DNA from: SZUA-309 sp965230005 | Lineage (GTDB): Bacteria > Pseudomonadota > Gammaproteobacteria > Pseudomonadales > Azotimanducaceae | Direction of reading: 5' to 3' | DNA length: 64,000 nt | NCBI GenBank assembly: GCA_965230005.1 | Contig: OZ245934.1 | Coordinates: 4,030,001-4,094,000, forward strand | Part shown: one piece after another, positions 17,485-26,040 of the stretch | How positions within the stretch are numbered: the first letter of the stretch is position 1 | How the letters are laid out: every line of letters starts with the position of its first letter | Notes under the pieces: generated by a model | What the model was told of the DNA's origin: nothing | Database searches by the model: none | What the model saw: only the letters and a program-made list of their open reading frames with translations | Position numbers and translations under genes: made by a program

Positions 17485-18269
17485 TGACCTCGGCGGCGAC
17501 CCTCGAGACCCGGGCCTTTGCCCGGGACGGTTATCTGGTGGTGCGCGGGCTCTGCCCGGCACCCCTGCGCGAGCAGCTGCTGACGCTCTCGCAGGCCCAG
17601 CTGGACCCGCTCCTCGGTCCCGTCGAGTTTGAAGCCGACGTCGGTTATCCCGGCTCTCCGGCCAGCCGCGCCGCAGAAGGGGGCAACACACCGCGGCGGC
17701 AACTCAATGCCTACACACGGGGCTCCGTGGTTCGCGAGTGGGCGACGGGGCCCCTCGTGAGCCGTGAGCTCGAGGCCCTGTTTCTGGAGATGGAAGGGCA
17801 GGACGAGGTCCTGCTTTCGCAGTGTCACCACAACTGCTTCATGACCAAACATCCGGGCTATTCGAGCGCTACCCTCTGGCACCAGGACATCCGCTACTGG
17901 TCCTTCGACAAGCCTGCGCTCATCTCCAGCTGGCTTGCCCTCGGCTCGGAGAACCTCAAAAACGGTGCCCTGAAGGTGATTCCCGGCAGCCATCGCCTCG
18001 AACTCGACCGGGGACGTCTGGACAGCGAGTTGTTCCTGCGCCCGGAGCTGCCGGAAAACCAGACCCTGCTGGCCGACGCGGTCAGTGTGGAACTCGAGCC
18101 GGGCGACGTGCTCTTTTTCCATTGCCGTCTCTTTCACGCGGCGGGGATGAACCTGACCGACACGATCAAGCATTCTCTGGTGTTCACCTACCACAGTGCG
18201 GACAATCAGCCCATTCCGGGCACCCGGTCCGCCCAGCTGCCGGGGATTCCGCTCGACGCGAGGCGCTGA
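17484..18269 (+). CDS. Phytanoyl-CoA dioxygenase (PhyH)-family protein
   Basis: A 261-residue Fe(II)/2-oxoglutarate oxygenase of the PhyH family. The metal site candidates are H and D in LWHQDIRYW and the distal H of FFHCRLFHAAGMN; RHSLVFTYH-like KHSLVFTYH follows. PhyH enzymes hydroxylate fatty acyl-CoAs or small molecules. Next to an aldehyde dehydrogenase it plausibly forms part of an oxidative degradation of branched or substituted acyl chains. Both junctions are overlaps (TAATG and TGATG), so the three genes behave as a unit. Confidence 0.9.
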   Translation: MTSAATLETRAFARDGYLVVRGLCPAPLREQLLTLSQAQLDPLLGPVEFEADVGYPGSPASRAAEGGNTPRRQLNAYTRGSVVREWATGPLVSRELEALFLEMEGQDEVLLSQCHHNCFMTKHPGYSSATLWHQDIRYWSFDKPALISSWLALGSENLKNGALKVIPGSHRLELDRGRLDSELFLRPELPENQTLLADAVSVELEPGDVLFFHCRLFHAAGMNLTDTIKHSLVFTYHSADNQPIPGTRSAQLPGIPLDARR

Positions 18270-18901
18270 TGACCGACGACGATTTCCGCGCCGCCATGAG
18301 CGACGTGGCGCCGCTCAAGGCTGACGTACAGAAGAAAGCCGCGCACCGCGAGCAGCAGCTCGAAGCGGAACGCGAGATGCCGAGGGCCGTCTCGCTCACG
18401 CAGCTGGAACGCCGCTACGCAGCCCTTGGTATCAACCGCACCCCGGCCGTGGACCCGAATCCCCTGACTCTTGGAGAAGTGCCCCCGGTCGAACCCCGGG
18501 AGGTGCTCGAATGGAAGAAGGACGGCGTCCAGAACGAGGTCTTCGCCCGCTTACGGAACGGCCAGTACCCGATTGAAGGCTCCCTCGACCTGCACCGGCT
18601 CTCCGTGAAGGAAGCCCGGCAGGCGGTGTTCAAATTCCTTCATCTGGCCGACGCGAAACGCTGGCGGACGGTGCTCATCGCCCACGGTCGCGGTGAACAG
18701 AGTGCAACGCCGGCCCGGTTGAAGAGCTTCGTGAAGCATTGGCTCGATCAGCTGCCGCAGGTCATCGCCTACTCGAGCGCCGACCGGCGTCATGGCGGCA
18801 CGGGCGCGGTGCTCGTACTGCTGAAGAAATCGGCGGCAGCGAAGGAAGAAACACGGGAAGCTTACGGCTTGAAGTCGGATCCGGACGATAACGGCGCCTG
18901 A
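18269..18901 (+). CDS. Smr-domain protein (SmrA/YdaL-like)
   Basis: A 210-residue protein. Residues 1-110 are charged and helical. The C-terminal Smr domain has the LDLHRLSVKEAR motif, with R where glycine is usual, then VLIAHGRGEQS and a GGTGAVLVLL ending. Smr domains are nicking nucleases or ribosome-rescue factors. The start overlaps the PhyH stop (TGATG). Why it should be coupled to the oxidative genes is unclear. It ends 6 bp from the convergent acyl-CoA dehydrogenase. Confidence 0.88.
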   Translation: MTDDDFRAAMSDVAPLKADVQKKAAHREQQLEAEREMPRAVSLTQLERRYAALGINRTPAVDPNPLTLGEVPPVEPREVLEWKKDGVQNEVFARLRNGQYPIEGSLDLHRLSVKEARQAVFKFLHLADAKRWRTVLIAHGRGEQSATPARLKSFVKHWLDQLPQVIAYSSADRRHGGTGAVLVLLKKSAAAKEETREAYGLKSDPDDNGA

Positions 18902-18907
18902 AGCGGG

Positions 18908-20017
18908 TTAGATCCGGCCGGCATCCAGTTCGAGGGCCCCTTTCGCCAGGTTCAGCCGCAGCACGTCGCTCGGGCCTTCGGCGATGCGGAGCGCACGCAC
19001 AGAACGATAGAGCGCCTCCAGCGGGTGGCCGACGATCAGCGCTCCGCCACCCACCAACTGAATGGCCGTATCCACGGCTTCGCCAATGAGTTCCGTGGCG
19101 AAGACTTTGCAGCAGATCCCCTCGTTGCGAATGTTCTCGCCGGCGTCAGCCAGGCGCGCGGTGCGATAGACCATGCTTCGCGCGGCGTAGGCCTTGAGGC
19201 GAATGTCCGCGTAGCGCAGCCGCACACCATCCTTGTCGCCCCGGGGTTTGCCGCTGCGGTCCACCTGGCGCAGATGTGCCACAAGGTAGCCGTCCACCCA
19301 GCGCAGACTGCCAACGGCGCTGGCCGCGAAAGCCAGACGGGTGTCGCCGATCTGCTGCAGGGCGCGCGGCATACCTTCACCCGGACGACCGATCATGTGG
19401 TGCCCGGGAACCCGCACGTTGTGAAACTCGAAGGCCGCATGATGGCTGCCGTCGAGAGAGTTGAAGCGGCGCACGAGGTCCACACCCGGCGCATCGGTGT
19501 CGATGACGAGCATGGCCGGTCCGGCATCGGGCACCTGCACCAGCGTGTTGATGAAGTCGGCGCTGCCTCCGCCGGTTACATAGGACTTCTGGCCGTTGAC
19601 GATGAAGTCGTCGCCGTCCGGGACCGCCGTGGTCGGCGTCGGCGCGTCGTCCGGCTCCGTGAATCCGAAGCCGCCGCGTTTTTCTCCCGCCAGCACCGGT
19701 TCCAGGTGACTTTTTCGCAGCGCGCCTTCCGCACCAACGAGGACGCCGGGCCCCGGACCGAACACGGCCCCGGCGAACGGTGCGTTCAAGGCGGCCAGCT
19801 CGTCGCGGACGATGGTCAGTGCCAGAGCACCGGCGGCGCTGCCGCCGAACGCTTCCGGTTGGGTCATGGCGAAGAACCCCGCTGCTTTCGAGGCGGCGAT
19901 GACCTCACGCCGACCCTCATCGGGGTTGGTGTCGGCGAGGGGCAGAAGCACGTCCCGGGCAAAGGTGCGGGTGCGCTCAGCGAGGGCGCGCTCCGAATCG
20001 GTGAGCATTTCAGGCAT
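18908..20017 (-). CDS. Acyl-CoA dehydrogenase
   Basis: A 369-residue flavoprotein. The GFGFTEPDD, YVTGGGSADFIN and FEFHNVRVP segments and a C-terminal GGGALIVGHPLEALYRSVRALRIAEGPSDVL are typical of the family. It oxidises an acyl-CoA to the 2-enoyl form with FAD. ATG 20017 is chosen because AGGAA precedes it; longer in-frame extensions have no site and read as unrelated. It faces the Smr gene and sits just downstream of a small membrane gene in the same direction. Confidence 0.92.
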   Translation of the reverse strand: MPEMLTDSERALAERTRTFARDVLLPLADTNPDEGRREVIAASKAAGFFAMTQPEAFGGSAAGALALTIVRDELAALNAPFAGAVFGPGPGVLVGAEGALRKSHLEPVLAGEKRGGFGFTEPDDAPTPTTAVPDGDDFIVNGQKSYVTGGGSADFINTLVQVPDAGPAMLVIDTDAPGVDLVRRFNSLDGSHHAAFEFHNVRVPGHHMIGRPGEGMPRALQQIGDTRLAFAASAVGSLRWVDGYLVAHLRQVDRSGKPRGDKDGVRLRYADIRLKAYAARSMVYRTARLADAGENIRNEGICCKVFATELIGEAVDTAIQLVGGGALIVGHPLEALYRSVRALRIAEGPSDVLRLNLAKGALELDAGRI

Positions 20018-20043
20018 GGTCGATGATTTCCTGCAGACGACGC

Positions 20044-20421
20044 TCAGAGCGCCGGAGCAACGAGAATCGCAACGATGAGCAGGATCGACAGCACCATGGT
20101 TGCGAAAGCGTAAAGAATGAAAGATTCCCGACGAGCGCCGCGCAGGAGCAGCAGCTCCACGTCTTCCCGGGACCGTGCGGCCGTGGCGCTCGTCAGGCGG
20201 TAGCGGGTAATGCCGTCGGGACGCCGCGGCAGTTTCACGAAGAGCTCCGGCGTGGCATCGAGTCGCGCGCTCACTTCCTGAAAGCCGATGCCCGTATGGC
20301 GGGCAATCTGCGTCGGGTGCAGCCCCACGCCGGGGTGGTCGAGGAAGCACTGGTAGATCCGCGCCAGGCGACGCAGCTTGCCCCGGAAGCGGAACTGAAT
20401 GGGGATGATGCCGAAGATCAT
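20044..20421 (-). CDS. Small winged-helix-like membrane protein of unknown function
   Basis: 125 residues. The first 80 resemble a winged helix (RIYQCFLDHPGVGLHPTQIARHTGIGFQEVSARL and a strand pair around KLPRRPDGITRYRL). Residues 100-125 are one hydrophobic helix, FILYAFATMVLSILLIVAILVAPAL, so it is likely a membrane-tethered protein with a cytoplasmic DNA-binding-like domain. No known family recognised. It is immediately upstream of the acyl-CoA dehydrogenase, with a 26-bp gap, and could be its regulator. That is inference. Confidence 0.65.
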   Translation of the reverse strand: MIFGIIPIQFRFRGKLRRLARIYQCFLDHPGVGLHPTQIARHTGIGFQEVSARLDATPELFVKLPRRPDGITRYRLTSATAARSREDVELLLLRGARRESFILYAFATMVLSILLIVAILVAPAL

Positions 20422-20483
20422 GATTTCCGCAGTCTAGCAGGGACGGCCCTGGGACAGGGACGACGGCCGTCGTCCGGGACGCG

Positions 20484-21452
20484 TCAGGCTCTGGGTCGGT
20501 GCGCGAGAAAAGCGGCGCGCAGAGGCGCTGGATGGCCTTCGACGGTAGTCTCCGGTTGCCTTGGATCCAGCGCTTCCGCTAGGGACTCGAAGGTCATCCA
20601 GGGGGTGCGTCGCTGCTCCTCGGTCGTGGTCGGGCTCTGGTCGACGAGCTCGACCGCGTCGAAACCTGCGGTTTCCAGCCAGCGTAGAGTGCTCGCCACC
20701 GTCGGTACCACCCAGACGTTACGCATGCGCGCATAGCGCCCGTCGCCGACCGCTGCCGGCAGGAGATCGTGGGCTCCCTCGACGATCAGGGTCTCGAGCA
20801 GGAGTCGCCCTCCGGGGGCCACACAGGCATGGAGCCGCTTCAGGTGCTCCATGGGGTCTTTCCGGTGGTAAAGCACGCCCATGCTCAAGACGAGATCGAA
20901 AGCGATGGCGGGGACAGCTTCGAACGGCAAAGGCAGCAGCCGGTTGCTGCCGGAAACCACCGGCGCCAGATAGCGGCTGATGGCCTCGTGTTGATAGTAG
21001 AACAGCACGGACGGATCGATCCCCAGAACCTCCCTGGCACCGGCGCCGATCAGGCGCCAGCCGAAGTAGCCGTTGCCACTGCCAACGTCGAGGACCCGGG
21101 CGCCTTCCAGATTGCCAAGGGCTGGCGCGACCCGCGCCCACTTCCAATCGGAGCGCCATTCCGTATCGAGTTTCAGGCCGAAGAGTGCAAAGGGCCCTTT
21201 ACGCCAGGGGTGCAACCCCTTGAGCGCGCTTTCCAGCGCCCCTCGTTCCCGGTCCGTGCAGGCGCCTGTTGCAATCACGCCGTCCTCGAGTGAACACGCC
21301 TCAGCGTGGAGCGCTGGCAGTGCCTCCAGGGCCGCCGTCCACCGCGGCGTGTCGCCGTGACCCGCCAGCCGCGCTGCCGCGGCCGCGGCCAGAGCGGGCC
21401 AGTCCGGGTGATCGGCGAGACTTGGCGGGGCGGTCAGTTGCGTGGGAGTCAT
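20484..21452 (-). CDS. cmoB: tRNA U34 carboxymethyltransferase CmoB
   Basis: A 322-residue SAM-fold enzyme. The cofactor motif VLDVGSGNGYFGWRLIGAGA, the GIDPSVLFYYQ strand and the SMGVLYHRKDP motif are diagnostic of CmoB. It transfers a carboxymethyl group from carboxy-SAM to 5-hydroxyuridine at tRNA wobble position 34. ATG 21452 is preferred to an upstream TTG that would overlap cmoA. cmoA is directly upstream, 28 bp away, so the pathway genes form one operon. The name is secure. Confidence 0.97.
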   Translation of the reverse strand: MTPTQLTAPPSLADHPDWPALAAAAAARLAGHGDTPRWTAALEALPALHAEACSLEDGVIATGACTDRERGALESALKGLHPWRKGPFALFGLKLDTEWRSDWKWARVAPALGNLEGARVLDVGSGNGYFGWRLIGAGAREVLGIDPSVLFYYQHEAISRYLAPVVSGSNRLLPLPFEAVPAIAFDLVLSMGVLYHRKDPMEHLKRLHACVAPGGRLLLETLIVEGAHDLLPAAVGDGRYARMRNVWVVPTVASTLRWLETAGFDAVELVDQSPTTTEEQRRTPWMTFESLAEALDPRQPETTVEGHPAPLRAAFLAHRPRA

Positions 21453-21480
21453 GGGAGGACGGTAGCGGCGCGCAGCAGGG

Positions 21481-22215
21481 TCAAACCCGGGCGGCAATCG
21501 ATACCCAGTTCAGGCACTGGAACCATACCTGTACCTCCCGGAACCCTGCCGCTTCGAGGCGCTCGATATGGGTGTCCAGGTCGTCCGTACGCATGACGGC
21601 TTCCAGGGACGCCCGCTTCTGGCTGATTTCGAGGTCCGAGTAGCCGTTGGCCCGTTTGAAGTCCTCGTGGGCGGCGAGATTGAAGGCTTCCCTGGCGGGG
21701 TCGGCCGTCCGTACTTTCTCCGATAGAAGCAGCAGGCCGTCGCGCGTCAGGGCGCTCCGAAGTCGCTCGAGCACGCCCAGGCGGGCTTCCGGCGGCAGAA
21801 ACTGCAGGACCCAGTTCATGGTGATGGCCGCACAGGGTTCGAGGTCGAGGGTCTGGACGTCGGCCTGAAGAAGGCTGACGCGGGGATCTGTGAGGTTTTT
21901 CCGGGCTTCCGCGAGCATGGCGGCTGCATTGTCCACGGCGATGATCTCCAGGGCTTCCGGCGCGCAGTCCAGGGCCTCGAGGGCGTGCAGCAGGGCCAGG
22001 GTCGTGGCGCCGAGTGAGCAGCCCAGGTCGTAGGCCCTTGGGGTGGGTGCATCGCGCAGGGCCCGGGCCGCCAGCAGACCCGTCATCGGCACAACCAGCT
22101 CGTAGCCCGGCACCGAGCGCCGGATCATGTCCGGGAAGACGCTCGCCACCTGCTCATCGAAGGCGAAGTCGACGATCTGCGGCCGTTCTTCGCTGTAAAC
22201 GCGATCCTTACTCAT
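21481..22215 (-). CDS. cmoA: Carboxy-SAM synthase CmoA
   Basis: A 244-residue protein starting MSKDRVYSEE. The SAM-binding segment AYDLGCSLGATTLALL, the DNAAAMLAEARK strand, ITMNWVLQFLPP and HEDFKRANGYSDLEISQKR are characteristic of CmoA. It makes carboxy-SAM from SAM and prephenate for CmoB. cmoB follows on the same strand after 28 bp. Divergent from ppk1, with about 130 bp between. The pair is a gammaproteobacterial hallmark. Confidence 0.97.
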   Translation of the reverse strand: MSKDRVYSEERPQIVDFAFDEQVASVFPDMIRRSVPGYELVVPMTGLLAARALRDAPTPRAYDLGCSLGATTLALLHALEALDCAPEALEIIAVDNAAAMLAEARKNLTDPRVSLLQADVQTLDLEPCAAITMNWVLQFLPPEARLGVLERLRSALTRDGLLLLSEKVRTADPAREAFNLAAHEDFKRANGYSDLEISQKRASLEAVMRTDDLDTHIERLEAAGFREVQVWFQCLNWVSIAARV

Positions 22216-22348
22216 AACAATTCGACTGATCCTGCGTGCTATTCTCCCAGGCCCCCTGTCGCTCCCGCCAGGCACTGTCGGGAACAGCCCGGGTGTTCTG
22301 GCTGTCGGTGGCGGGGCAGTTTAGGCCAGCGTAAACCTCGCGAGAATT

Positions 22349-24427
22349 ATGGCGCACAACGGCGAAATGGACCTGACGAGCCCGGAACTCTACATCAACC
22401 GGGAACTGTCGCTGCTGGCCTTTAATCGCCGGGTGCTGGCTCAGGCGCAGGATACGGAGACACCGCTCCTCGAGCGCCTGCGCTTTCTCTGCATAGCAAG
22501 CTCCGTGCTCGACGAGTTCTTCGAGATTCGCGTTGCCGGGCTGAAACAGCAGCAGGCGGTCGGTGCGACCCAGCGGGGCGCGGACAATCTCTCCTCATCC
22601 GAACAGCTGCGGCACATCCGCGGCGTGGCCGAGGAGCTCATCGACGAGCAGTACCGCGTGCTGAACGAGGATCTGATTCCGCAGCTGGACCTGCAGGGTA
22701 TCCGCATTCTCGACGCCGAGGACTGGAACGACCGGCAGCGCCAGTGGCTGAAGCGCTACTTCAAAAAAGAGCTGGCGCCGATCATGAGCCCCATCGCCCT
22801 GGACCCGGCGCACCCGTTTCCGCAGCCTCTGAACAAGAGCCTCTGCTTCATCGTTGCCCTCGAGGGGCAGGATGCCTTCGGGCGGCAGATTGGCCGGGCG
22901 ATCGTGCAGGCGCCGCGGGCTTTCCCAAGGGTCGTGCGTCTGCCGGAAAGCGTGGCAACTTCGGACAACGAGTTCGTCCTGCTTTCGTCGATCATCGAAA
23001 GCCACGTCTCCGGCCTCTTTCCAGGCATGAAGGCGACGGGCTGCTATCCGTTCCGGGTCACCCGTAATTCCGACCTGTTCGTGGATCTCGAGGAAGTGGA
23101 CGATCTGCTCCGCGCCCTGGAAGGGGAGCTGTCTTCCCGCCGCTATGGCGACGCCGTGCGCCTCGAAGTCGACGTCGATTGCCCGGACGATCTCGAAGCC
23201 TTCCTGCTCGCCCAGTTTCATCTCAATCGCGAGGACGTTTATCGCTGTAATGGGCCCGTGAACCTCATGCGTCTGGCGACGCTGCCGGATCTCGTTGATC
23301 GCCCGGAGCTGAAGTATCCGGGTTTCACACCCCGGGTGCCGGAGCGCTTCCGTAAGGCGGCTGATGCCTTCGAAGCCATTCGCGAGGGCGACATTCTCGT
23401 CCACCACCCCTTCGAATCCTTCGCGCCATTCATCGAGTTTCTCCGGCAGGCGGCGGCAGATCCGCAGGTGCTGTCGATTCGCCAGACCCTCTATCGAACC
23501 GGGCCCGGTTCAGCGGTGGTGGAAGCCCTGACTCAGGCAGCCGCCAGCGGTAAAGAAGTGCTCGTTGTGATCGAACTTCGGGCCCGCTTCGACGAGGAGG
23601 ACAACATCGAGCTGGCGAACCATCTGCAGAGCGTGGGGGCGCAGGTGGTGTATGGCGTCGTCGGCCACAAGACCCACTCGAAGATGAGCATGGTCGTGCG
23701 TCGAGAGGGCCGTTCCCTGGCCCGTTACGTGCACCTCGGCACGGGTAACTACCATCAGCGCACCACGAGGCTTTACACGGACTACGGGCTCTTCACGGCA
23801 GACCCGGACATTGGCGAAGACGTGCAACTGCTCTTCCAGCAGCTGACCTCCATGGGCAAAGCCGGACGCCTGAAGAAGATGCTCCAGTCACCCTTCACAC
23901 TGCACAAAACGATGATCGAACGCATCGAAGCCGAAGCGGCAAATGCCGAGAAGGGTAAAACCGGCTACATTTTCGCGAAGATGAACTCCCTCGTGGAGCC
24001 GCAGGTGATTCAGGCGCTCTATCGTGCCTCCCAGGCCGGTGTGAAGGTCGATCTGGTCGTGCGGGGCATCTGCGCGCTGCGGCCCGGTGTGAAAGGGGTA
24101 TCCAGCAATATTCGCGTGCGCTCCATTGTTGGCAGGTTCCTGGAGCACACGCGGGTCTTTCACTTCGAGAACGATGGCGATCCGAAGCTGTATCTCTCCA
24201 GCGCGGACTGGATGGGCCGTAACTTCTTCAATCGCGTGGAAACGTGTTTCCCCGTCGAAGAGCCCCAGCTCATGAAGCGCATTCTCTCCGAGTGCCGCCT
24301 CTACCTCACGGACAACTCTCAAGCCTGGCAGCTGAATCAGGATGGCAGCTATGCCCGGGTGCAGACCGGCAGCGGTGGTCGCAAGAGCGCGCAGGAAACG
24401 CTGCTTCGGGATCTGGCGGGAGACTGA
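22349..24427 (+). CDS. ppk1: Polyphosphate kinase Ppk1
   Basis: A 692-residue protein starting MAHNGEMDLTSPELYINRELSLLAFN, the family N-terminus. The phosphoryl-accepting histidine is in GHKTHSKM, and YVHLGTGNYHQRTTRLYTDYGLFTAD is the strong PPK1 signature. It makes inorganic polyphosphate from ATP. Divergent from cmoA; ppx follows convergently 9 bp downstream, so synthesis and breakdown genes face each other. The name is secure. Confidence 0.97.
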   Translation: MAHNGEMDLTSPELYINRELSLLAFNRRVLAQAQDTETPLLERLRFLCIASSVLDEFFEIRVAGLKQQQAVGATQRGADNLSSSEQLRHIRGVAEELIDEQYRVLNEDLIPQLDLQGIRILDAEDWNDRQRQWLKRYFKKELAPIMSPIALDPAHPFPQPLNKSLCFIVALEGQDAFGRQIGRAIVQAPRAFPRVVRLPESVATSDNEFVLLSSIIESHVSGLFPGMKATGCYPFRVTRNSDLFVDLEEVDDLLRALEGELSSRRYGDAVRLEVDVDCPDDLEAFLLAQFHLNREDVYRCNGPVNLMRLATLPDLVDRPELKYPGFTPRVPERFRKAADAFEAIREGDILVHHPFESFAPFIEFLRQAAADPQVLSIRQTLYRTGPGSAVVEALTQAAASGKEVLVVIELRARFDEEDNIELANHLQSVGAQVVYGVVGHKTHSKMSMVVRREGRSLARYVHLGTGNYHQRTTRLYTDYGLFTADPDIGEDVQLLFQQLTSMGKAGRLKKMLQSPFTLHKTMIERIEAEAANAEKGKTGYIFAKMNSLVEPQVIQALYRASQAGVKVDLVVRGICALRPGVKGVSSNIRVRSIVGRFLEHTRVFHFENDGDPKLYLSSADWMGRNFFNRVETCFPVEEPQLMKRILSECRLYLTDNSQAWQLNQDGSYARVQTGSGGRKSAQETLLRDLAGD

Positions 24428-24436
24428 GCGCAGGGC

Positions 24437-25966
24437 TCAGGTGACGACCTTCAGGCGGTAGCCGATGCTCGTCAGGTAGTTGTGTTCCGTTTCCAGATCC
24501 AGCTCCGTGAGCGGATGGCGGCTCAGCCAGTCGTCGGGAAACTCGAGGTGGAGGTCCTCACCGGAAACGGTGAGGTTCACGTGCGGCAGCGCATCGTTCG
24601 TACGGCTGCGATGCAGAACGACGCTGATGCGGAGCAGTATGGCGAGACGCCGCACCCGCTCGGAAAGCTCCAGCTCTTCCACGGGCAGCTTGCGCCGATG
24701 CGAGCGCACGAGCATCGCCAGATGGTGCTGGTCCTGGCGTGAGAAGCCGGGCATGTCCATGTTTTCCAGGAGATAGCCGCCGTGCTTGTGGTACTGGCTG
24801 TGGGCGATGTCCATGCCGATCTCGTGCAGGTCCGCGGCCCAGGCGAGGATGAGCTTGTCTGAGGGGTCGGTGAGTCCCCAGGCCAGCGCCGATTGCGCCA
24901 GCAGCGTGATCGCCGTTTCCCGGATCCGCCGGGCGTGGACCTGATCGATGTGATAGCGCTCCGTGAGGCTCCGCACCGTGGACTCGCGCACGTCCTGCTG
25001 CTGGACGCGGCCGAGGAGGTCGTAGATGAGGCCTTCCCTCAGGGCACCGTTCGTCGCCTGCATCTCCTCGATGCCGAGGGCTTCGAAGATCCCGTAAAGC
25101 ACGGCGAGCCCCCCCGCGAAAACCGGCGCCCGTTCGCTCGGTAAGCCCGGTAGATTGATCTTCTCGATCTGCCGCGTATCGACGAGGCGCTTCTTGATGG
25201 CCTTCAGACCTTCCAGGGTGATCGAGGGCTGGTCGGGCATCAGCGCCGTGAGGATGTCCTGCACCGCGAGGATCGTTCCTGAGGCGCCAATGGCGAGGTC
25301 CCAGCCGCTGTCGCGGTAGACCTGCTCGATGGGCTCGAGCTCCTGGCGTGCGAGATTGACGGCGTCTTTGAACTGACCGGCCCGGAGTTTTCCGTCTACG
25401 AAACAGGCCTTTGTCATCCCCACGCAGCCCATGTGCAGGCTTTCCATGACCTCGGCCCGGAACTGACGGCCGAGAATGAGCTCAGTGCTGCCACCGCCGA
25501 TGTCGACCACGAGGCGGCGTTCGGCGTTGTCCTGCAGGGCGTGGGAGACACCCAGGTAGATCAGCCGGGCTTCTTCGCGACCGGAAATGATTTCGACTTC
25601 CGTGCCGAGGATACGTTCTGCTTCATCGAGAAAGCGCTGGGCGTTTGTTGCCCGGCGCAGTGTGTTGGTGCCCACCACACGAATGTCTTCCGGTGCCAGT
25701 CCGCGAAGGCGCTGGCTGAAGCGGTCCAGGCAGTCGAGGGCCCGGCGCACGACGTCTTCGCTCAGGGACTTGTCGTCCGTAAGACCGTCGGCCAGACGGA
25801 CCATCTCCTTGATGCGGTCCACCACCTGCAGTCGGCCGCCGGATTCCTGTGCAACAAGGAGGTGAAAGCTGTTGGAACCGAGGTCGAGCGCGGCGAGCTG
25901 GCGGCCGTCGTCGGAACTCTGACTGGTGCTCCGGCGGCCTGGATTCTGTGGGGCGGCTTCCGCCAT
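24437..25966 (-). CDS. ppx: Exopolyphosphatase Ppx (Ppx/GppA family)
   Basis: A 509-residue protein. Actin-like ATPase-fold motifs are seen: ALDLGSNSFHLLVAQ near residue 25, VVGTNTLRRATN, and VVDIGGGSTELILG. The C-terminal half has HD-type helices (WAADLHEIGMDIAHSQYHKHG). It releases phosphate from polyphosphate ends or hydrolyses pppGpp. Convergent with ppk1. ppx is a better fit than gppA given the length and partner. Confidence 0.93.
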   Translation of the reverse strand: MAEAAPQNPGRRSTSQSSDDGRQLAALDLGSNSFHLLVAQESGGRLQVVDRIKEMVRLADGLTDDKSLSEDVVRRALDCLDRFSQRLRGLAPEDIRVVGTNTLRRATNAQRFLDEAERILGTEVEIISGREEARLIYLGVSHALQDNAERRLVVDIGGGSTELILGRQFRAEVMESLHMGCVGMTKACFVDGKLRAGQFKDAVNLARQELEPIEQVYRDSGWDLAIGASGTILAVQDILTALMPDQPSITLEGLKAIKKRLVDTRQIEKINLPGLPSERAPVFAGGLAVLYGIFEALGIEEMQATNGALREGLIYDLLGRVQQQDVRESTVRSLTERYHIDQVHARRIRETAITLLAQSALAWGLTDPSDKLILAWAADLHEIGMDIAHSQYHKHGGYLLENMDMPGFSRQDQHHLAMLVRSHRRKLPVEELELSERVRRLAILLRISVVLHRSRTNDALPHVNLTVSGEDLHLEFPDDWLSRHPLTELDLETEHNYLTSIGYRLKVVT

Positions 25967-26040
25967 GTTCTGCTGCTGCTGACCTTAGCTCGGTGGGCAG
26001 GCGACATTGTAGTTGCGGTGCCGCCCCTGTAAACCAGCCC

